The position numbers and the translations under genes are program-made. Below are positions 26,431 to 34,357 of a stretch of 37,100 nt of DNA, in pieces; position 1 is the stretch's first letter, and every line of letters begins with the position of its first letter. The notes under the pieces were generated by a model. That model ran no database searches. It saw only the letters and a list, made by a program, of their open reading frames with translations, and was not told where the DNA came from. The stretch is from an uncultured Verrucomicrobia subdivision 3 bacterium. GTDB lineage: Bacteria > Verrucomicrobiota > Verrucomicrobiia > Limisphaerales > UBA11358. Location: positions 1 through 37,100 of the forward strand of contig CAIXBQ010000010.1 of assembly GCA_903917705.1 (NCBI GenBank), given 5' to 3'.

Positions 26431-26808
26431 TCAGCCTTCCAAGATGGCGGTGGCCGCCGCGTAGTTTTCCGTGTGGGTGAGGCTGAGATGCAGCTGCCGC
26501 GCGCCGCGCGCCGCGAACAGGTCCCGGCCACGGCCATGCAACACGACGAAGGGGGCACCGGTTTCCCGGCGGCAGACTTCAATGTCCTGCCAGCCCAGCG
26601 CCGCGCCGATGCCCGTGCCGAACGCCTTGGACACCGCCTCCTTCGCGGCAAAGCGGGCCGCGAGATGGGGGGCGGGATTTTTGTGCGACAGGCAATAGGC
26701 AATCTCGTCCGGCACCAGCACGCGGTTGACAAACCGTTCGCCAAATTTGCCATAGGACGCCGCGATGCGCGCCACCTCGATGAGGTCAATGCCGGTTCCC
26801 AGAATCAT
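26431..26808 (-). CDS. acpS: Holo-[acyl-carrier-protein] synthase
   Basis: A 125-residue phosphopantetheinyl transferase that moves the 4'-phosphopantetheine arm from CoA to acyl carrier protein, activating it for fatty-acid synthesis. The family signature is clear: GTGIDLIEV at the start (Asp8 binds magnesium) and RFAAKEAVSKAFGTG in the middle, with the conserved Glu of AAKE. The C-terminal SLTHTENYAAA matches the usual SISHE..YA motif. Length is normal. It lies 64 bp downstream of pdxJ in the same direction, an arrangement seen in many bacteria. Confidence 0.95.
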   Translation of the reverse strand: MILGTGIDLIEVARIAASYGKFGERFVNRVLVPDEIAYCLSHKNPAPHLAARFAAKEAVSKAFGTGIGAALGWQDIEVCRRETGAPFVVLHGRGRDLFAARGARQLHLSLTHTENYAAATAILEG

Positions 26809-26840
26809 GAAAATCGTTAAATTGTTAAATTGTCACATTG
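26809..26840. repeat. Octanucleotide word array between pdxJ and acpS
   Basis: Words in 8-bp register: GAAAATCG, TTAAATTG, TTAAATTG, TCACATTG. They fill half of the short gap immediately before the acpS start codon, so they lie in its 5' leader. Confidence 0.65.
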
Positions 26841-26872
26841 ATCCATCGTCAGGCAAGGGGCCGAGGCGACGG

Positions 26873-27628
26873 TCACGAAGCGCCATACGCCGCCATCGCC
26901 GCCAGCATTTCGCGCACGGCCGGGACCAGCCCGACGGACACCGCGCGGCTCACGATGCTGTGGCCGATGTTCAACTCGACCAGGTGCGGCACCCGGCAGA
27001 GCGCGGACAGATTTTCGTAATTCAGGCCGTGGCCGGCGTTCACCTGCAACCCCAATGCATGCGCCTGCTCCGCACCGGCAATCAGCCGCTGCAGTTCCGC
27101 TTCCGCCGCCCGCGGGTCACCGGCCGGGTTATGAAATTCCTCCGCGAAACGCCCGGTGTGCAGCTCCACAAACTGGCAACCGGTCCGCGCGCCGGCCTCA
27201 ATCTGGCCCGGGTCCGGCGCGATGAACAGGCTCACCTCGATACCCGCGCCGTTCAGCCGTTTCCGCGTTTCAGCCAGGGATTTTTCGGCGGCGACCACGT
27301 CAAGTCCGCCCTCCGTCGTCACTTCCAGCCGCCGCTCCGGCACTAGGCAGACAATCTCCGGCTTGAGCTTCAGCGCGAGGTCCACGATCTCCGGCGCATT
27401 GGCCATCTCGAGGTTGAGCCGGGTCCGGATCTTCTCGCGCAACGCCCACACGTCACGGTCCTGGATGTGGCGGCGGTCCTCGCGCAAATGGGCGGTGATG
27501 CCATGCGCGCCGGCGGCCTCGCAAAGGAGCGCGGCGGCGACGGGACAGGGCTCGCCGAATCCGCGGCCGCGATACCGCGCCTCGCGGACCGTCGCGACGT
27601 GGTCGATGTTGACGCCGAGTTTAAGCAT
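26873..27628 (-). CDS. pdxJ: Pyridoxine 5'-phosphate synthase
   Basis: A 251-residue TIM-barrel enzyme. PdxJ condenses 1-deoxy-D-xylulose 5-phosphate with 3-amino-2-oxopropyl phosphate to give pyridoxine 5'-phosphate, the last ring-forming step of the DXP-dependent vitamin B6 route. Conserved stretches are visible in order: [45 protein letters not shown] and [11 protein letters not shown] chose ATG 27628 ([10 protein letters not shown]), the usual family start; a TTG three codons upstream is possible. It starts 5 bp after the stop of the preceding exported-protein gene, suggesting a shared transcript with acpS downstream. Confidence 0.96.
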   Translation of the reverse strand: MLKLGVNIDHVATVREARYRGRGFGEPCPVAAALLCEAAGAHGITAHLREDRRHIQDRDVWALREKIRTRLNLEMANAPEIVDLALKLKPEIVCLVPERRLEVTTEGGLDVVAAEKSLAETRKRLNGAGIEVSLFIAPDPGQIEAGARTGCQFVELHTGRFAEEFHNPAGDPRAAEAELQRLIAGAEQAHALGLQVNAGHGLNYENLSALCRVPHLVELNIGHSIVSRAVSVGLVPAVREMLAAMAAYGAS

Positions 27629-27633
27629 GAAAG

Positions 27634-29145
27634 TCAATGAGCCGGCGCGGGGGCAAGCGGAGCGCCGGGGGTTTTCGGGGGCAGGGTTTTCAACCCCGCC
27701 GGCCGCGGCGGCAACCGCAAATCACAGCCGGGAAAATCGGGCGCCGCCAGCCAGTTCGCCAGCGCATACATCTCCACCGCCGTGAACAAGCCCGGCGATT
27801 GGCGGGAGAACAGGAGCTGGTCGGGCGCGGCCTGCGTGATTTCGGTGACGCTCTCACCGGGCGCCGCCCCGGTCTTTTGCACCCACTTGAACGCCGCCGA
27901 ATCGGCCGCCAACTGGCGGTGCCGGGTGATGACAAAGCCAAGCTGGCTCAGGTTCAACACCTGCGGCATCCGTTCCGCAGTGTTTTCCCAATGATAACAA
28001 ACCAGATTCTTCTCCCCGAGCCGCTGGAGCCATTCCGGCGGCAGCGACCTGCCCCGCGGCGTGTTCGGAAAAGTCCCGGCCAGAAGAAATTGTCCCGCCG
28101 GCTCGGTCACCTCGCGCACATTGGGCGACACCACCGGCACGCCGCGCAGGGAAAACACCTGGTTCGTCAGCCGCGCGGTCACCGGTGAAACGAACCGGCC
28201 ATGCGCATCGGCATCGGCCAAAGCCGGCTGGAGCCGGGCGACCAACTGCGCCATGGCACCCGCCGCATCCGGCACCGGCACGGCGGCGAAAGTCTGAAAC
28301 GGAATCTGCGGCAGCGACCAGACGAACAACTGGTCCGGGGCCGGCGAAATCCGGCACACCTCCGCCCACGCCTGCGATTTCAGCCACGGCGCAAAACCGC
28401 GCACGGCCGTGAAACTGGTGGTGGGCTGATGGATCGTGTTCGTCGGCACCCGCCAGTTCTCGAGGCTGAGCGCCAGATTTTCCGGAAAGAAAAACCGGCC
28501 GGACAGGCGCAACTTTGCATCCGGCGCGGTCACGGTGAACTGCGTCTCCGGCAGGCTGAGGTCCTTCAGCCGGGGAAACCACTGCGCCAGGCGCGGCCAG
28601 CTGACATCCGCGCTGAACCAGCCGGCGGGCGGAGCCGAAACCTTCAGGGCCAGGTCCGCGCCGATTTTTTGGGCGCCGGTGCCGGAATCGAAGACCAGCC
28701 AACCGCCCGTGGAGGTGAAACCGGCCGCCGGGAAGAACGGCTTCAAACCCGCCGACCAAAGGCCGGCGCGCGCCGGATCCAGCCGGATGGCGACCGCCAC
28801 ATCGGGCCGGCCAGTCGCCGCCGCCCGCGCCTCGAGAAACCACTCCGAGGCCTGCAAATCATCGAACAGCGGCCGCAGTTTTGCCGCGCCGCCCGGCACG
28901 GCCACCCCGGCATTGGTCGACAGCCAGCCCGCGAGCCAGACGGACAGCCGATCCGCCGTCACCATCCGCAGCGCCACCGCCTCGGCGGAGCAGAACTCAT
29001 TGGAGAACGCGCTGAAATTCGGGGCGGCGCAGACCCTTGGCGCGCCGGCAAAATGAATGCGGGCGATCAAATCGGGATCCGGCAGCGCCGCGCGGGCGGC
29101 GGCGGCCGCCGCCAGCAGCGCGGAAACAAGAATCAGCTTTTTCAT
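27634..29145 (-). CDS. Exported protein of unknown function
   Basis: About 503 residues. The N-terminus [19 protein letters not shown] is a clear signal peptide, so the protein is periplasmic, outer-membrane or secreted. The mature part is rich in Trp, Pro and Ala, with repeated beta-strand-like stretches. I recognise no catalytic motif or named family. I chose ATG 29145 for the clean signal peptide; ATG 29154 is nearly as good, and a much longer open frame to 29340 runs through 7-bp repeat arrays and is probably not translated. It is followed by pdxJ after 5 bp, though no role in B6 synthesis is evident. It is divergent from the VanZ-like gene. Confidence 0.7.
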   Translation of the reverse strand: MKKLILVSALLAAAAAARAALPDPDLIARIHFAGAPRVCAAPNFSAFSNEFCSAEAVALRMVTADRLSVWLAGWLSTNAGVAVPGGAAKLRPLFDDLQASEWFLEARAAATGRPDVAVAIRLDPARAGLWSAGLKPFFPAAGFTSTGGWLVFDSGTGAQKIGADLALKVSAPPAGWFSADVSWPRLAQWFPRLKDLSLPETQFTVTAPDAKLRLSGRFFFPENLALSLENWRVPTNTIHQPTTSFTAVRGFAPWLKSQAWAEVCRISPAPDQLFVWSLPQIPFQTFAAVPVPDAAGAMAQLVARLQPALADADAHGRFVSPVTARLTNQVFSLRGVPVVSPNVREVTEPAGQFLLAGTFPNTPRGRSLPPEWLQRLGEKNLVCYHWENTAERMPQVLNLSQLGFVITRHRQLAADSAAFKWVQKTGAAPGESVTEITQAAPDQLLFSRQSPGLFTAVEMYALANWLAAPDFPGCDLRLPPRPAGLKTLPPKTPGAPLAPAPAH

Positions 29146-29176
29146 CGGGTCCATTGGTTTGCCAGATGCGCGGGAG

Positions 29177-29237
29177 AGTTTCAAGTTCACAGTTTCCGGC
29201 TTACCGCCCGGAAAAGTTGAAACTTGAAACTGAAAAC
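29177..29237. repeat. Inverted pair of heptanucleotide word arrays
   Basis: Left (29177-29197): AGTTTCA, AGTTCAC, AGTTTCC. Right (29217-29237): TTGAAAC, TTGAAAC, TGAAAAC. The two sets are complementary around a short GC-rich centre, so they can form a hairpin in the gap between two divergent genes. Confidence 0.75.
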
Positions 29238-29257
29238 CCCATCGGCTTTCATCCGGC

Positions 29258-29716
29258 GTGACCCAAACGCGAACATTTTTGAAATACTGGCTGCCGGTGC
29301 TGGCCTGGATGGCCCTGATATTTTCCGCGTCCAGCGACACCCAGTCCTACCGGCACTCCTCCATCGTGTTTGAACCGCTGGTGCACTGGCTCTTTCCGGA
29401 CATGACGCAAGCGCACATCGAGGCGCTCCACCACGCCTTCCGCAAGGGCGCCCACCTGACGGAATATGCCGTCCTCGCCCTGCTCCTCTGGCGCGCCCTG
29501 CACCGGCCGGTGAAACGGGACACCCGGCCGTGGAACTGGGCCGAAGCCGGCCTCGCCCTCGCCCTCGTTTTTCTTTATGCCGCCACCGACGAACTGCACC
29601 AGGTTTTTGTGTCCCTGCGCACGGCGCAAGTTTCGGACGTGTTCATCGACACCACCGGCGGCGCGCTGGCGCTCGCAGTCCTGTGGGCCGGCAAACGATA
29701 CTTCAAACCCACTTGA
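29258..29716 (+). CDS. VanZ-like family membrane protein
   Basis: A 152-residue protein with about four hydrophobic segments: YWLPVLAWMALIFSAS, the YAVLALLLW region, AGLALALVFLYAATDELHQ and the C-terminal GALALAVLWAG. The pattern HAFRKGAHLTEY followed by TDELHQVFV is the VanZ-like (phosphotransbutyrylase-like) signature. The family's biochemical role is not established; VanZ itself gives low teicoplanin resistance. The start is GTG at 29258. The stop lies 3 bp before the ComEC-like gene, so the two are almost certainly co-transcribed. Confidence 0.85.
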   Translation: MTQTRTFLKYWLPVLAWMALIFSASSDTQSYRHSSIVFEPLVHWLFPDMTQAHIEALHHAFRKGAHLTEYAVLALLLWRALHRPVKRDTRPWNWAEAGLALALVFLYAATDELHQVFVSLRTAQVSDVFIDTTGGALALAVLWAGKRYFKPT

Positions 29717-29719
29717 AAC

Positions 29720-32275
29720 ATGAACCGCCCGCTCGCCGCCGTCGTCCTCGCCTACGCCGCCGGCCTGCTGCTCGCGCAAGTCTACCTGCCGCCGCCCGCC
29801 GCGCTGTTCGCCATCTCGTTTATCGTCCTCGCCCTCGCCCTCGCCCTCGAAAAACTCCGGCCGCATCTGATCTGGCCGCTGCTGGCGCTCACCGGCTGGA
29901 CGAATTTCGCCGCCCGCACCGCCATCCTGTCGCCGCATGATCTGCGGACGCGGCCCGGCGGCGAAACCGCGCTGGTCACCGTGCGCGGGGAACTCGCCGA
30001 AACCCCGCGCCTGAAAATCGTCGTCCGCGAGGAACAGGAACTCTGGCGGAACGTCGCCCGCGTGCGGGTCACGGAACTCCGCCGCGACCGGGATTTCCTT
30101 CCCGCCACCGGCGAAATCCTCGCCCTCACGCCCGGCGTTCCCGGCAGCAATTTTTTCGCCGGCCAGCCGGTGGAGATCACCGGCATCATCGCGCGCCCGG
30201 CGCCGCCGCTGGCGGAGGGGCTGTTTGATTTTCAAACCTACCTGGCGACGCGCGGCATCTATCACCAGCTCAAAACCGAGTCCGCCGGCGACTGGCAACT
30301 GCGCGAACCGCACCGGCCCAAGCCGCCGCTCACCGACCGCTTCCTGAGCCGGGCGAAAGCCACGCTCGCGCTCGGCCTGCCCGCGGAAGACGAGCCACTG
30401 CGCCTACTCTGGGCCATGACGCTCGGCTGGCGAACCGCCTTCACCGGCGACATCGGCGAACCATTTTTACGGGCGGGGACCATGCACCTGTTCGCCATCG
30501 ACGGCCTCCGGATCGCGCTGCTGTCCGGCATGATGGTGGCGCTGTTCCGCGCGCTGCGGCTGGGGCGGGCGTGGGGCGGCGCGCTGGCGATCCCGATCAT
30601 CTGGTTTTACACCGCCGCGACCGGCTGGGAGCCGTCCGCCATCCGGGCGTCAGTGATGATGACCATCGTGCTCGGCGGGCGGGCGCTGAAACGGCCGGGC
30701 GACCTGCTCAATTCCCTCGCCGCGGCCGCGCTTGTCATCCTGGTGTGGGAACCGCGCCAGCTTTTCGAGGCCAGCTTTCAGCTGTCCTTTTTCGTCGTCC
30801 TCACCATCGCACTGATGCTGCCGCCGCTGAATGACTTCATCGACAAGCTGCTGAAGCACGACCCGCTGCTGCCAAGCGAGCTGCGGCCGGGCTGGCAAAA
30901 AGCCCTGCAATGGGGCGCACGAATCCTGGCGCGCTACGGCGCGCTGTCGCTGGCCGCGTGGATCGGCTCGCTGCCGCTTTCGGCAAAATATTTCCACCTG
31001 TTCAGCCCGGTCTCGACGCCCGCCAACATCCTCGCCGTGCCGCTCGGCACGCTGGCGCTGATGGCCAACCTCGGCGCGCTGGTCTGCGGCCACTGGCTGC
31101 CGTGGTTCACCGAACTGTTCAACCACGCGGCCTGGTTTTTCATGGTGGCGATGACGCGGGTGAGCGAGCTGGCCACCCGCATTCCCGGCGCCTACTGCTA
31201 CGTCCCCGAACCGTCCACGGCCACCATCGCGATCTATTACGCGGCGGTCATCGGCGCCTTCAGCGGCTGGTTCAAGACGCGGCGGCGCATCCTGGCGGGC
31301 GCGGCCCTCCTGCTGGCCACCGGCGGCATTTATTTCTGGCAATGGCAGACGACGCGCGGGGAAACCGACCTGACCGTGCTGCCGCTGAACGGCGGGCACG
31401 CCGTGTTCGTGGATGCCGACGGACGGAAAAACGACTGGCTCATCAACTGCGGCAATGACAATGCCGTCCAGTTCACGCTCAAGAATTTTCTCCGCGCGCA
31501 GGGCGTGAACCGGATTCCACGCCTGGTGCTGACCGAGGGCGACCTGAAAAATGTCGGCGGCGCACAAACGCTCGACCCGCTGTTTCCGGTTGGCGAACTC
31601 TGGACCAGCCGGGTGAAATTCCGCTCCGCCGCCTACCGCGAGGCCGTGGCGAGCTTTGACCAGCCCTCAGCAAATCAATCCGGCGGGCGGGGCGAGCGTC
31701 CTCGCGAGCCGCTTAAACAGAGCGGCGGGCCGACAACCACGGCTCGCGGGTACGCTCGCCCCACCAGCATTTCCGACGCCCCGTCGCGGCACAAGTTCAT
31801 GGGCCGCGGCGACCTCGCCGGCGACTGGCAGGTGCTGTTTCCGCCCGCGACCACCAACTTCGCCAAGGCGGATGACCGGCCGCTGGTGCTGCTCGGAAAT
31901 TTTAGCGGGACCAAAATATTGTTACTCTCCGACCTGAGCCGCGCCGGGCAAAGCGACCTGCTCGCGCTGGCCAGCACCAATGAATTGCGCGCCGACATCG
32001 TCATCGCCGGCCTGCCAACCGAGGGCGAACCCCTGTGCCCGGCGCTGCTGGCGGCGGCCCGGCCGCGCGTCGTGGTAATCGCCGACTCGGAGCTGCCCGC
32101 CACGCGGCGCGCCAGCGCGGCGCTGAAGGAACGGCTGCGGCAGGCGGAGATTCCCGTGATCTACACGCGGACGGCCGGCGCGGTGAAGATTGAAGCGGAC
32201 CCGCGCGGCTGGAAATTGCAGGCGATGGACGGACAGGAATTCAAATCAGCCGCTTCCGCCGCTTGGTCACCGTGA
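29720..32275 (+). CDS. ComEC/Rec2-like DNA-uptake channel protein
   Basis: An 851-residue polytopic membrane protein. In the family, ComEC carries incoming single-stranded DNA across the inner membrane during natural transformation. An N-terminal soluble DUF4131-like region is followed by the competence domain, whose motif reads MHLFAIDGLRIALL where SGLHV is usual, then by many hydrophobic helices. The C-terminal metallo-beta-lactamase-like region (about 549-840) lacks the metal ligands: the expected HxDxDH site reads LTEGDLKNVGG and the HHGS site reads AGLPTEGE. About 40 residues near 647-690 are encoded by an inserted hairpin repeat. The 3' end overlaps folB (opposite strand) by 35 bp. Family assignment is secure; uptake activity is not, though a pilus motor in the same window makes competence plausible. 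Confidence 0.85.
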   Translation: MNRPLAAVVLAYAAGLLLAQVYLPPPAALFAISFIVLALALALEKLRPHLIWPLLALTGWTNFAARTAILSPHDLRTRPGGETALVTVRGELAETPRLKIVVREEQELWRNVARVRVTELRRDRDFLPATGEILALTPGVPGSNFFAGQPVEITGIIARPAPPLAEGLFDFQTYLATRGIYHQLKTESAGDWQLREPHRPKPPLTDRFLSRAKATLALGLPAEDEPLRLLWAMTLGWRTAFTGDIGEPFLRAGTMHLFAIDGLRIALLSGMMVALFRALRLGRAWGGALAIPIIWFYTAATGWEPSAIRASVMMTIVLGGRALKRPGDLLNSLAAAALVILVWEPRQLFEASFQLSFFVVLTIALMLPPLNDFIDKLLKHDPLLPSELRPGWQKALQWGARILARYGALSLAAWIGSLPLSAKYFHLFSPVSTPANILAVPLGTLALMANLGALVCGHWLPWFTELFNHAAWFFMVAMTRVSELATRIPGAYCYVPEPSTATIAIYYAAVIGAFSGWFKTRRRILAGAALLLATGGIYFWQWQTTRGETDLTVLPLNGGHAVFVDADGRKNDWLINCGNDNAVQFTLKNFLRAQGVNRIPRLVLTEGDLKNVGGAQTLDPLFPVGELWTSRVKFRSAAYREAVASFDQPSANQSGGRGERPREPLKQSGGPTTTARGYARPTSISDAPSRHKFMGRGDLAGDWQVLFPPATTNFAKADDRPLVLLGNFSGTKILLLSDLSRAGQSDLLALASTNELRADIVIAGLPTEGEPLCPALLAAARPRVVVIADSELPATRRASAALKERLRQAEIPVIYTRTAGAVKIEADPRGWKLQAMDGQEFKSAASAAWSP
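31686..31765. repeat. Hairpin repeat inserted in frame in comEC
   Basis: The arms GGGGCGAGCGTCCTCGCGAGCC (31689-31710) and 31741-31762 pair at 20 of 22 positions. The right arm is shared with 564-588. The insert keeps the comEC frame open and adds an Arg/Gly/Pro/Ser-rich segment to the degenerate nuclease-like domain. Confidence 0.75.
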
Positions 32276-32600
32276 CCGAAACATACCGCGCCTGCCGGAT
32301 GACGAACTTCTTCACCTCCACCGTGACCATTTGCGGCCGGAACTCCGCCAGGACCAGGTCCGCGACGTCGGCGGCCAGTTTTTCAATCAGCCGCCACTCG
32401 CGGCCGTCGCCAAACTTCAGGAGCCGCTGCGTCACGGCAAAATAATCAATGGTGTCGGCGATGGCATCGCTTTTGGCCGCGGCGGCGATATCCGCCTCGA
32501 GCCCGAGGGTGAGCAGCAGGCGCTGCGGCTGCGCGCGCTCCGCGTCCGGCACGCCGACGCGGTAAAACACTTCGAGGTCAACAATGGCGATGGCGGGCAT
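32241..32600 (-). CDS. folB: Dihydroneopterin aldolase family protein
   Basis: A 119-residue protein. FolB converts 7,8-dihydroneopterin to 6-hydroxymethyl-dihydropterin plus glycolaldehyde in folate synthesis. Family features: the opening IVDLEVFYRVGVPDAERAQPQ (Glu corresponding to the catalytic Glu22 region), DTIDYFAVTQ, RLIEKLAADVADLVL and the C-terminal VTVEVKKF with the conserved Lys region. The usual Lys-Pro is Lys-Lys-Phe. Length is normal. It lies 8 bp after the lipoprotein gene, so it is co-transcribed, and its end overlaps comEC on the other strand. A related pterin enzyme such as FolX is possible. Confidence 0.85.
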   Translation of the reverse strand: MPAIAIVDLEVFYRVGVPDAERAQPQRLLLTLGLEADIAAAAKSDAIADTIDYFAVTQRLLKFGDGREWRLIEKLAADVADLVLAEFRPQMVTVEVKKFVIRQARYVSVTVTKRRKRLI

Positions 32601-32608
32601 GGTCTGGT

Positions 32609-32980
32609 TCAGCGTCCCGTGAGTTCGCGCAGTTCGGCCTGCAACTGGCGGAGGCGCAGCTCGGTGGAATCGGTCAGGCTCTGGGAATAAACCGCCGGCA
32701 CAATGGAGCCGCCGCGAAAGAAGTCGGCGAACGATTCGGCCTCGGCCTTGCGGAAGCTGATCCACGCGGCCTGGGCGGCATCGAACTTCGCGCGGCCGTC
32801 GGCGTCGAGGTGCGGGCGGATTTCGGCGCAAAGTTTTTGCAAGCGCCCGTCGGCCTGCTGGTATTTCGCACCGGCCTGCTCGTTCATTTCCATTTGCGTC
32901 AGGAATTTCCCGCCGGTGGAACGGCAGCCCACCGCGCCCAGCAGGCCGGCCAGGAGCAGGACAAGGAGGATGGTTCTCAT
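32609..32980 (-). CDS. Small lipoprotein, LprI-like
   Basis: A 123-residue protein with a lipoprotein signal peptide: a hydrophobic run then LLGAVGC, so Cys19 is the likely lipidated residue. The mature part is helical and charged, with CAEIRPHLDADGRAKFDAAQAAWISFRKAEAESFA, the pattern of the LprI/DUF1311 family (lysozyme-inhibitor-like). The pair of Cys residues usual in that family is incomplete here. It lies between the HAD-Nudix gene (22 bp upstream) and folB (8 bp downstream). Function is uncertain; an envelope location is well supported. Confidence 0.75.
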   Translation of the reverse strand: MRTILLVLLLAGLLGAVGCRSTGGKFLTQMEMNEQAGAKYQQADGRLQKLCAEIRPHLDADGRAKFDAAQAAWISFRKAEAESFADFFRGGSIVPAVYSQSLTDSTELRLRQLQAELRELTGR

Positions 32981-33002
32981 GGGGGATAATCAACCAGGCG
33001 GA

Positions 33003-34079
33003 TCACCGGCGTTTTTTCCGGGCGACCGCGTCCAGCAGGATTTTCGTCGGCCGGTTCAGCTGGAGCCGCTGCGCCTGCGCCAGCGGGAGCCAGCGGAATT
33101 CCCGCGCCTCCTCGTTCAGCACCACGCGCGGATTTTTGGCGGGGCACCGGCAGGTGTAATTGAGCAGCACAAAATGCGCGTCGCGGTAAAATTCCTTCGA
33201 GCTGATGCAATCCTGCACCAGCACGAACTCGATGTCCGCGATGTTCAGGCCGGTCTCCTCCTTGAGCTCGCGGCGCAAGGCGGCGACCGCCTTTTCCCCG
33301 CGCTTGATCTTGCCGCCGGGGATGCCCCATTTGCCCGACCACTTGTGCGTGCGGATCATCAGCACCGCCGTTTTTCTGGCGTTGAAGATCAGCGCGCCGA
33401 CCGTGGCCAGCGGCGGCTCCACGGCGGACTCGGGATCGGCGGACCGGAGCAGAAAATGATTTTTCAGCAGCACGCGCTTCAATTCCCCGAGGTGCTCGAC
33501 GATCAGGTCCGGCTCCGCGGCGCGGAGCTGGTCCAGCGTGTTGTAGCCCGTCAGCACGGCGCAGGAATGGATGCCGCCGTGCCGCGCGGTGGCGATGTCA
33601 TGCTCCATGTCGCCGATGAACAGCGTCTCGTCCGGGTTCAGGCGGTTCTCGGCGAGGATCTCGTGGATCTTTTCGCGCTTGTCCCAGACATCGGTGTAGG
33701 GCTTGTCGATAAACCCGTCGAAGCCGTTGCCCCGGCACTGCAGCTTGAAATAATCGCCGTGCACCGTGCTCAGGAGAAACGTGCGGAACTGTTTCGCGCG
33801 GCAGAATTCCAGGAACTCCCGCGCATGGGGCAGCTCGCAGACGGAATCCTGCACGCCCTTGAAGCTGGCGTGGAACCACTCCTCCAGCTGCGGCATGGGG
33901 ATGTGCGGCGTGTGGCGGTCGTAAAACTTCTTGAACGGCAGCGCGAACTCCGCGCGGAATTCGGCGAGCGACATCTCGGACTTGCCGGACTGCTGCAGGA
34001 CAAAGTTGGACGCCTTCAGCACCGCGGGCAGGTCGTCCACCAGGGTTCCCGACCAGTCGAAAATGATGTTGCGGATCAC
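33003..34079 (-). CDS. HAD phosphatase-like and Nudix hydrolase fusion
   Basis: A 358-residue two-domain protein with a GTG start. Residues 1 to about 210 form a HAD-like domain: Asp8 nucleophile in FDWSGTLVDD, then Lys134/Lys137 and FIGDMEHD (Asp157, Asp161). The usual second Asp at +2 is Ser10, which should weaken or change phosphatase chemistry. Residues from about 222 form a Nudix domain with a perfect Nudix box at 256-278 (Gly256, Glu262, Arg270-Glu271, Glu274-Glu275, Gly277), preceded by KWSGKWGIPGG. The Nudix half probably hydrolyses a nucleoside diphosphate-X substrate; the substrate cannot be read from sequence. The HAD half may clean up the phosphate product. It heads a three-gene operon with the lipoprotein and folB. 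Confidence 0.85.
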   Translation of the reverse strand: MIRNIIFDWSGTLVDDLPAVLKASNFVLQQSGKSEMSLAEFRAEFALPFKKFYDRHTPHIPMPQLEEWFHASFKGVQDSVCELPHAREFLEFCRAKQFRTFLLSTVHGDYFKLQCRGNGFDGFIDKPYTDVWDKREKIHEILAENRLNPDETLFIGDMEHDIATARHGGIHSCAVLTGYNTLDQLRAAEPDLIVEHLGELKRVLLKNHFLLRSADPESAVEPPLATVGALIFNARKTAVLMIRTHKWSGKWGIPGGKIKRGEKAVAALRRELKEETGLNIADIEFVLVQDCISSKEFYRDAHFVLLNYTCRCPAKNPRVVLNEEAREFRWLPLAQAQRLQLNRPTKILLDAVARKKRR

Positions 34080-34127
34080 GCGGAGAAATTAACCACAAAG
34101 CCGGCGGGAAACAAACGGAAACAAATC

Positions 34128-34312
34128 GGCCGCGCGCGCGGGGTGCAGCTTGACACTGTTCTGGCTTTCTCCCCCTCCTCCCCCGAGGGAGGGGAGGGAC
34201 GGGGTGAGGAGGCCCAATGTTTCCGGCTCAAATCCCCTCACCCCAACCCTCTCCCCGCTTGGGCGGGGCGAGGGAGCAAGAACCCTGTCCAGATGCACCC
34301 GCGCGCGCGGCC
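34128..34312. repeat. Large inverted repeat (MITE-like) upstream of methyltransferase
   Basis: The arms 34128-34212 and 34234-34312 are imperfect reverse complements over about 80 bp. Both outer ends read GGCCGCGCGCGCGG, and each arm has its own inner hairpin. The inner ends carry the CCTCACCCC...CCCTCTCC motif of the 130-bp repeat at 10580 and 15909. No transposase is nearby. It fills most of the gap between the divergent HAD-Nudix and methyltransferase genes. Confidence 0.8.
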
Positions 34313-34322
34313 CCGTATGAAA

Positions 34323-34351
34323 TTGACCCGGGCGGCATTTCCGCATATAGG
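34323..34351 (+). promoter_or_regulatory. Promoter of methyltransferase, probably giving a leaderless mRNA
   Basis: TTGACC (34323-34328) and TATAGG (34346-34351) are separated by 17 bp. Transcription would start about 7 bases later, at or next to the GTG start codon at 34358, leaving no room for a ribosome site. Confidence 0.5.
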
Positions 34352-34357
34352 ACGCGC

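Noticed and set aside
29146..29340. Long N-terminal extension of the exported protein
   Set aside because: It runs across the 7-bp arrays and the vanZ-like gene start and would bury the signal peptide 65 residues inside.
34217..34357. Upstream ATG extension of the methyltransferase
   Set aside because: The extra 47 residues are the inverted repeat read through, and a good promoter lies downstream of that ATG.
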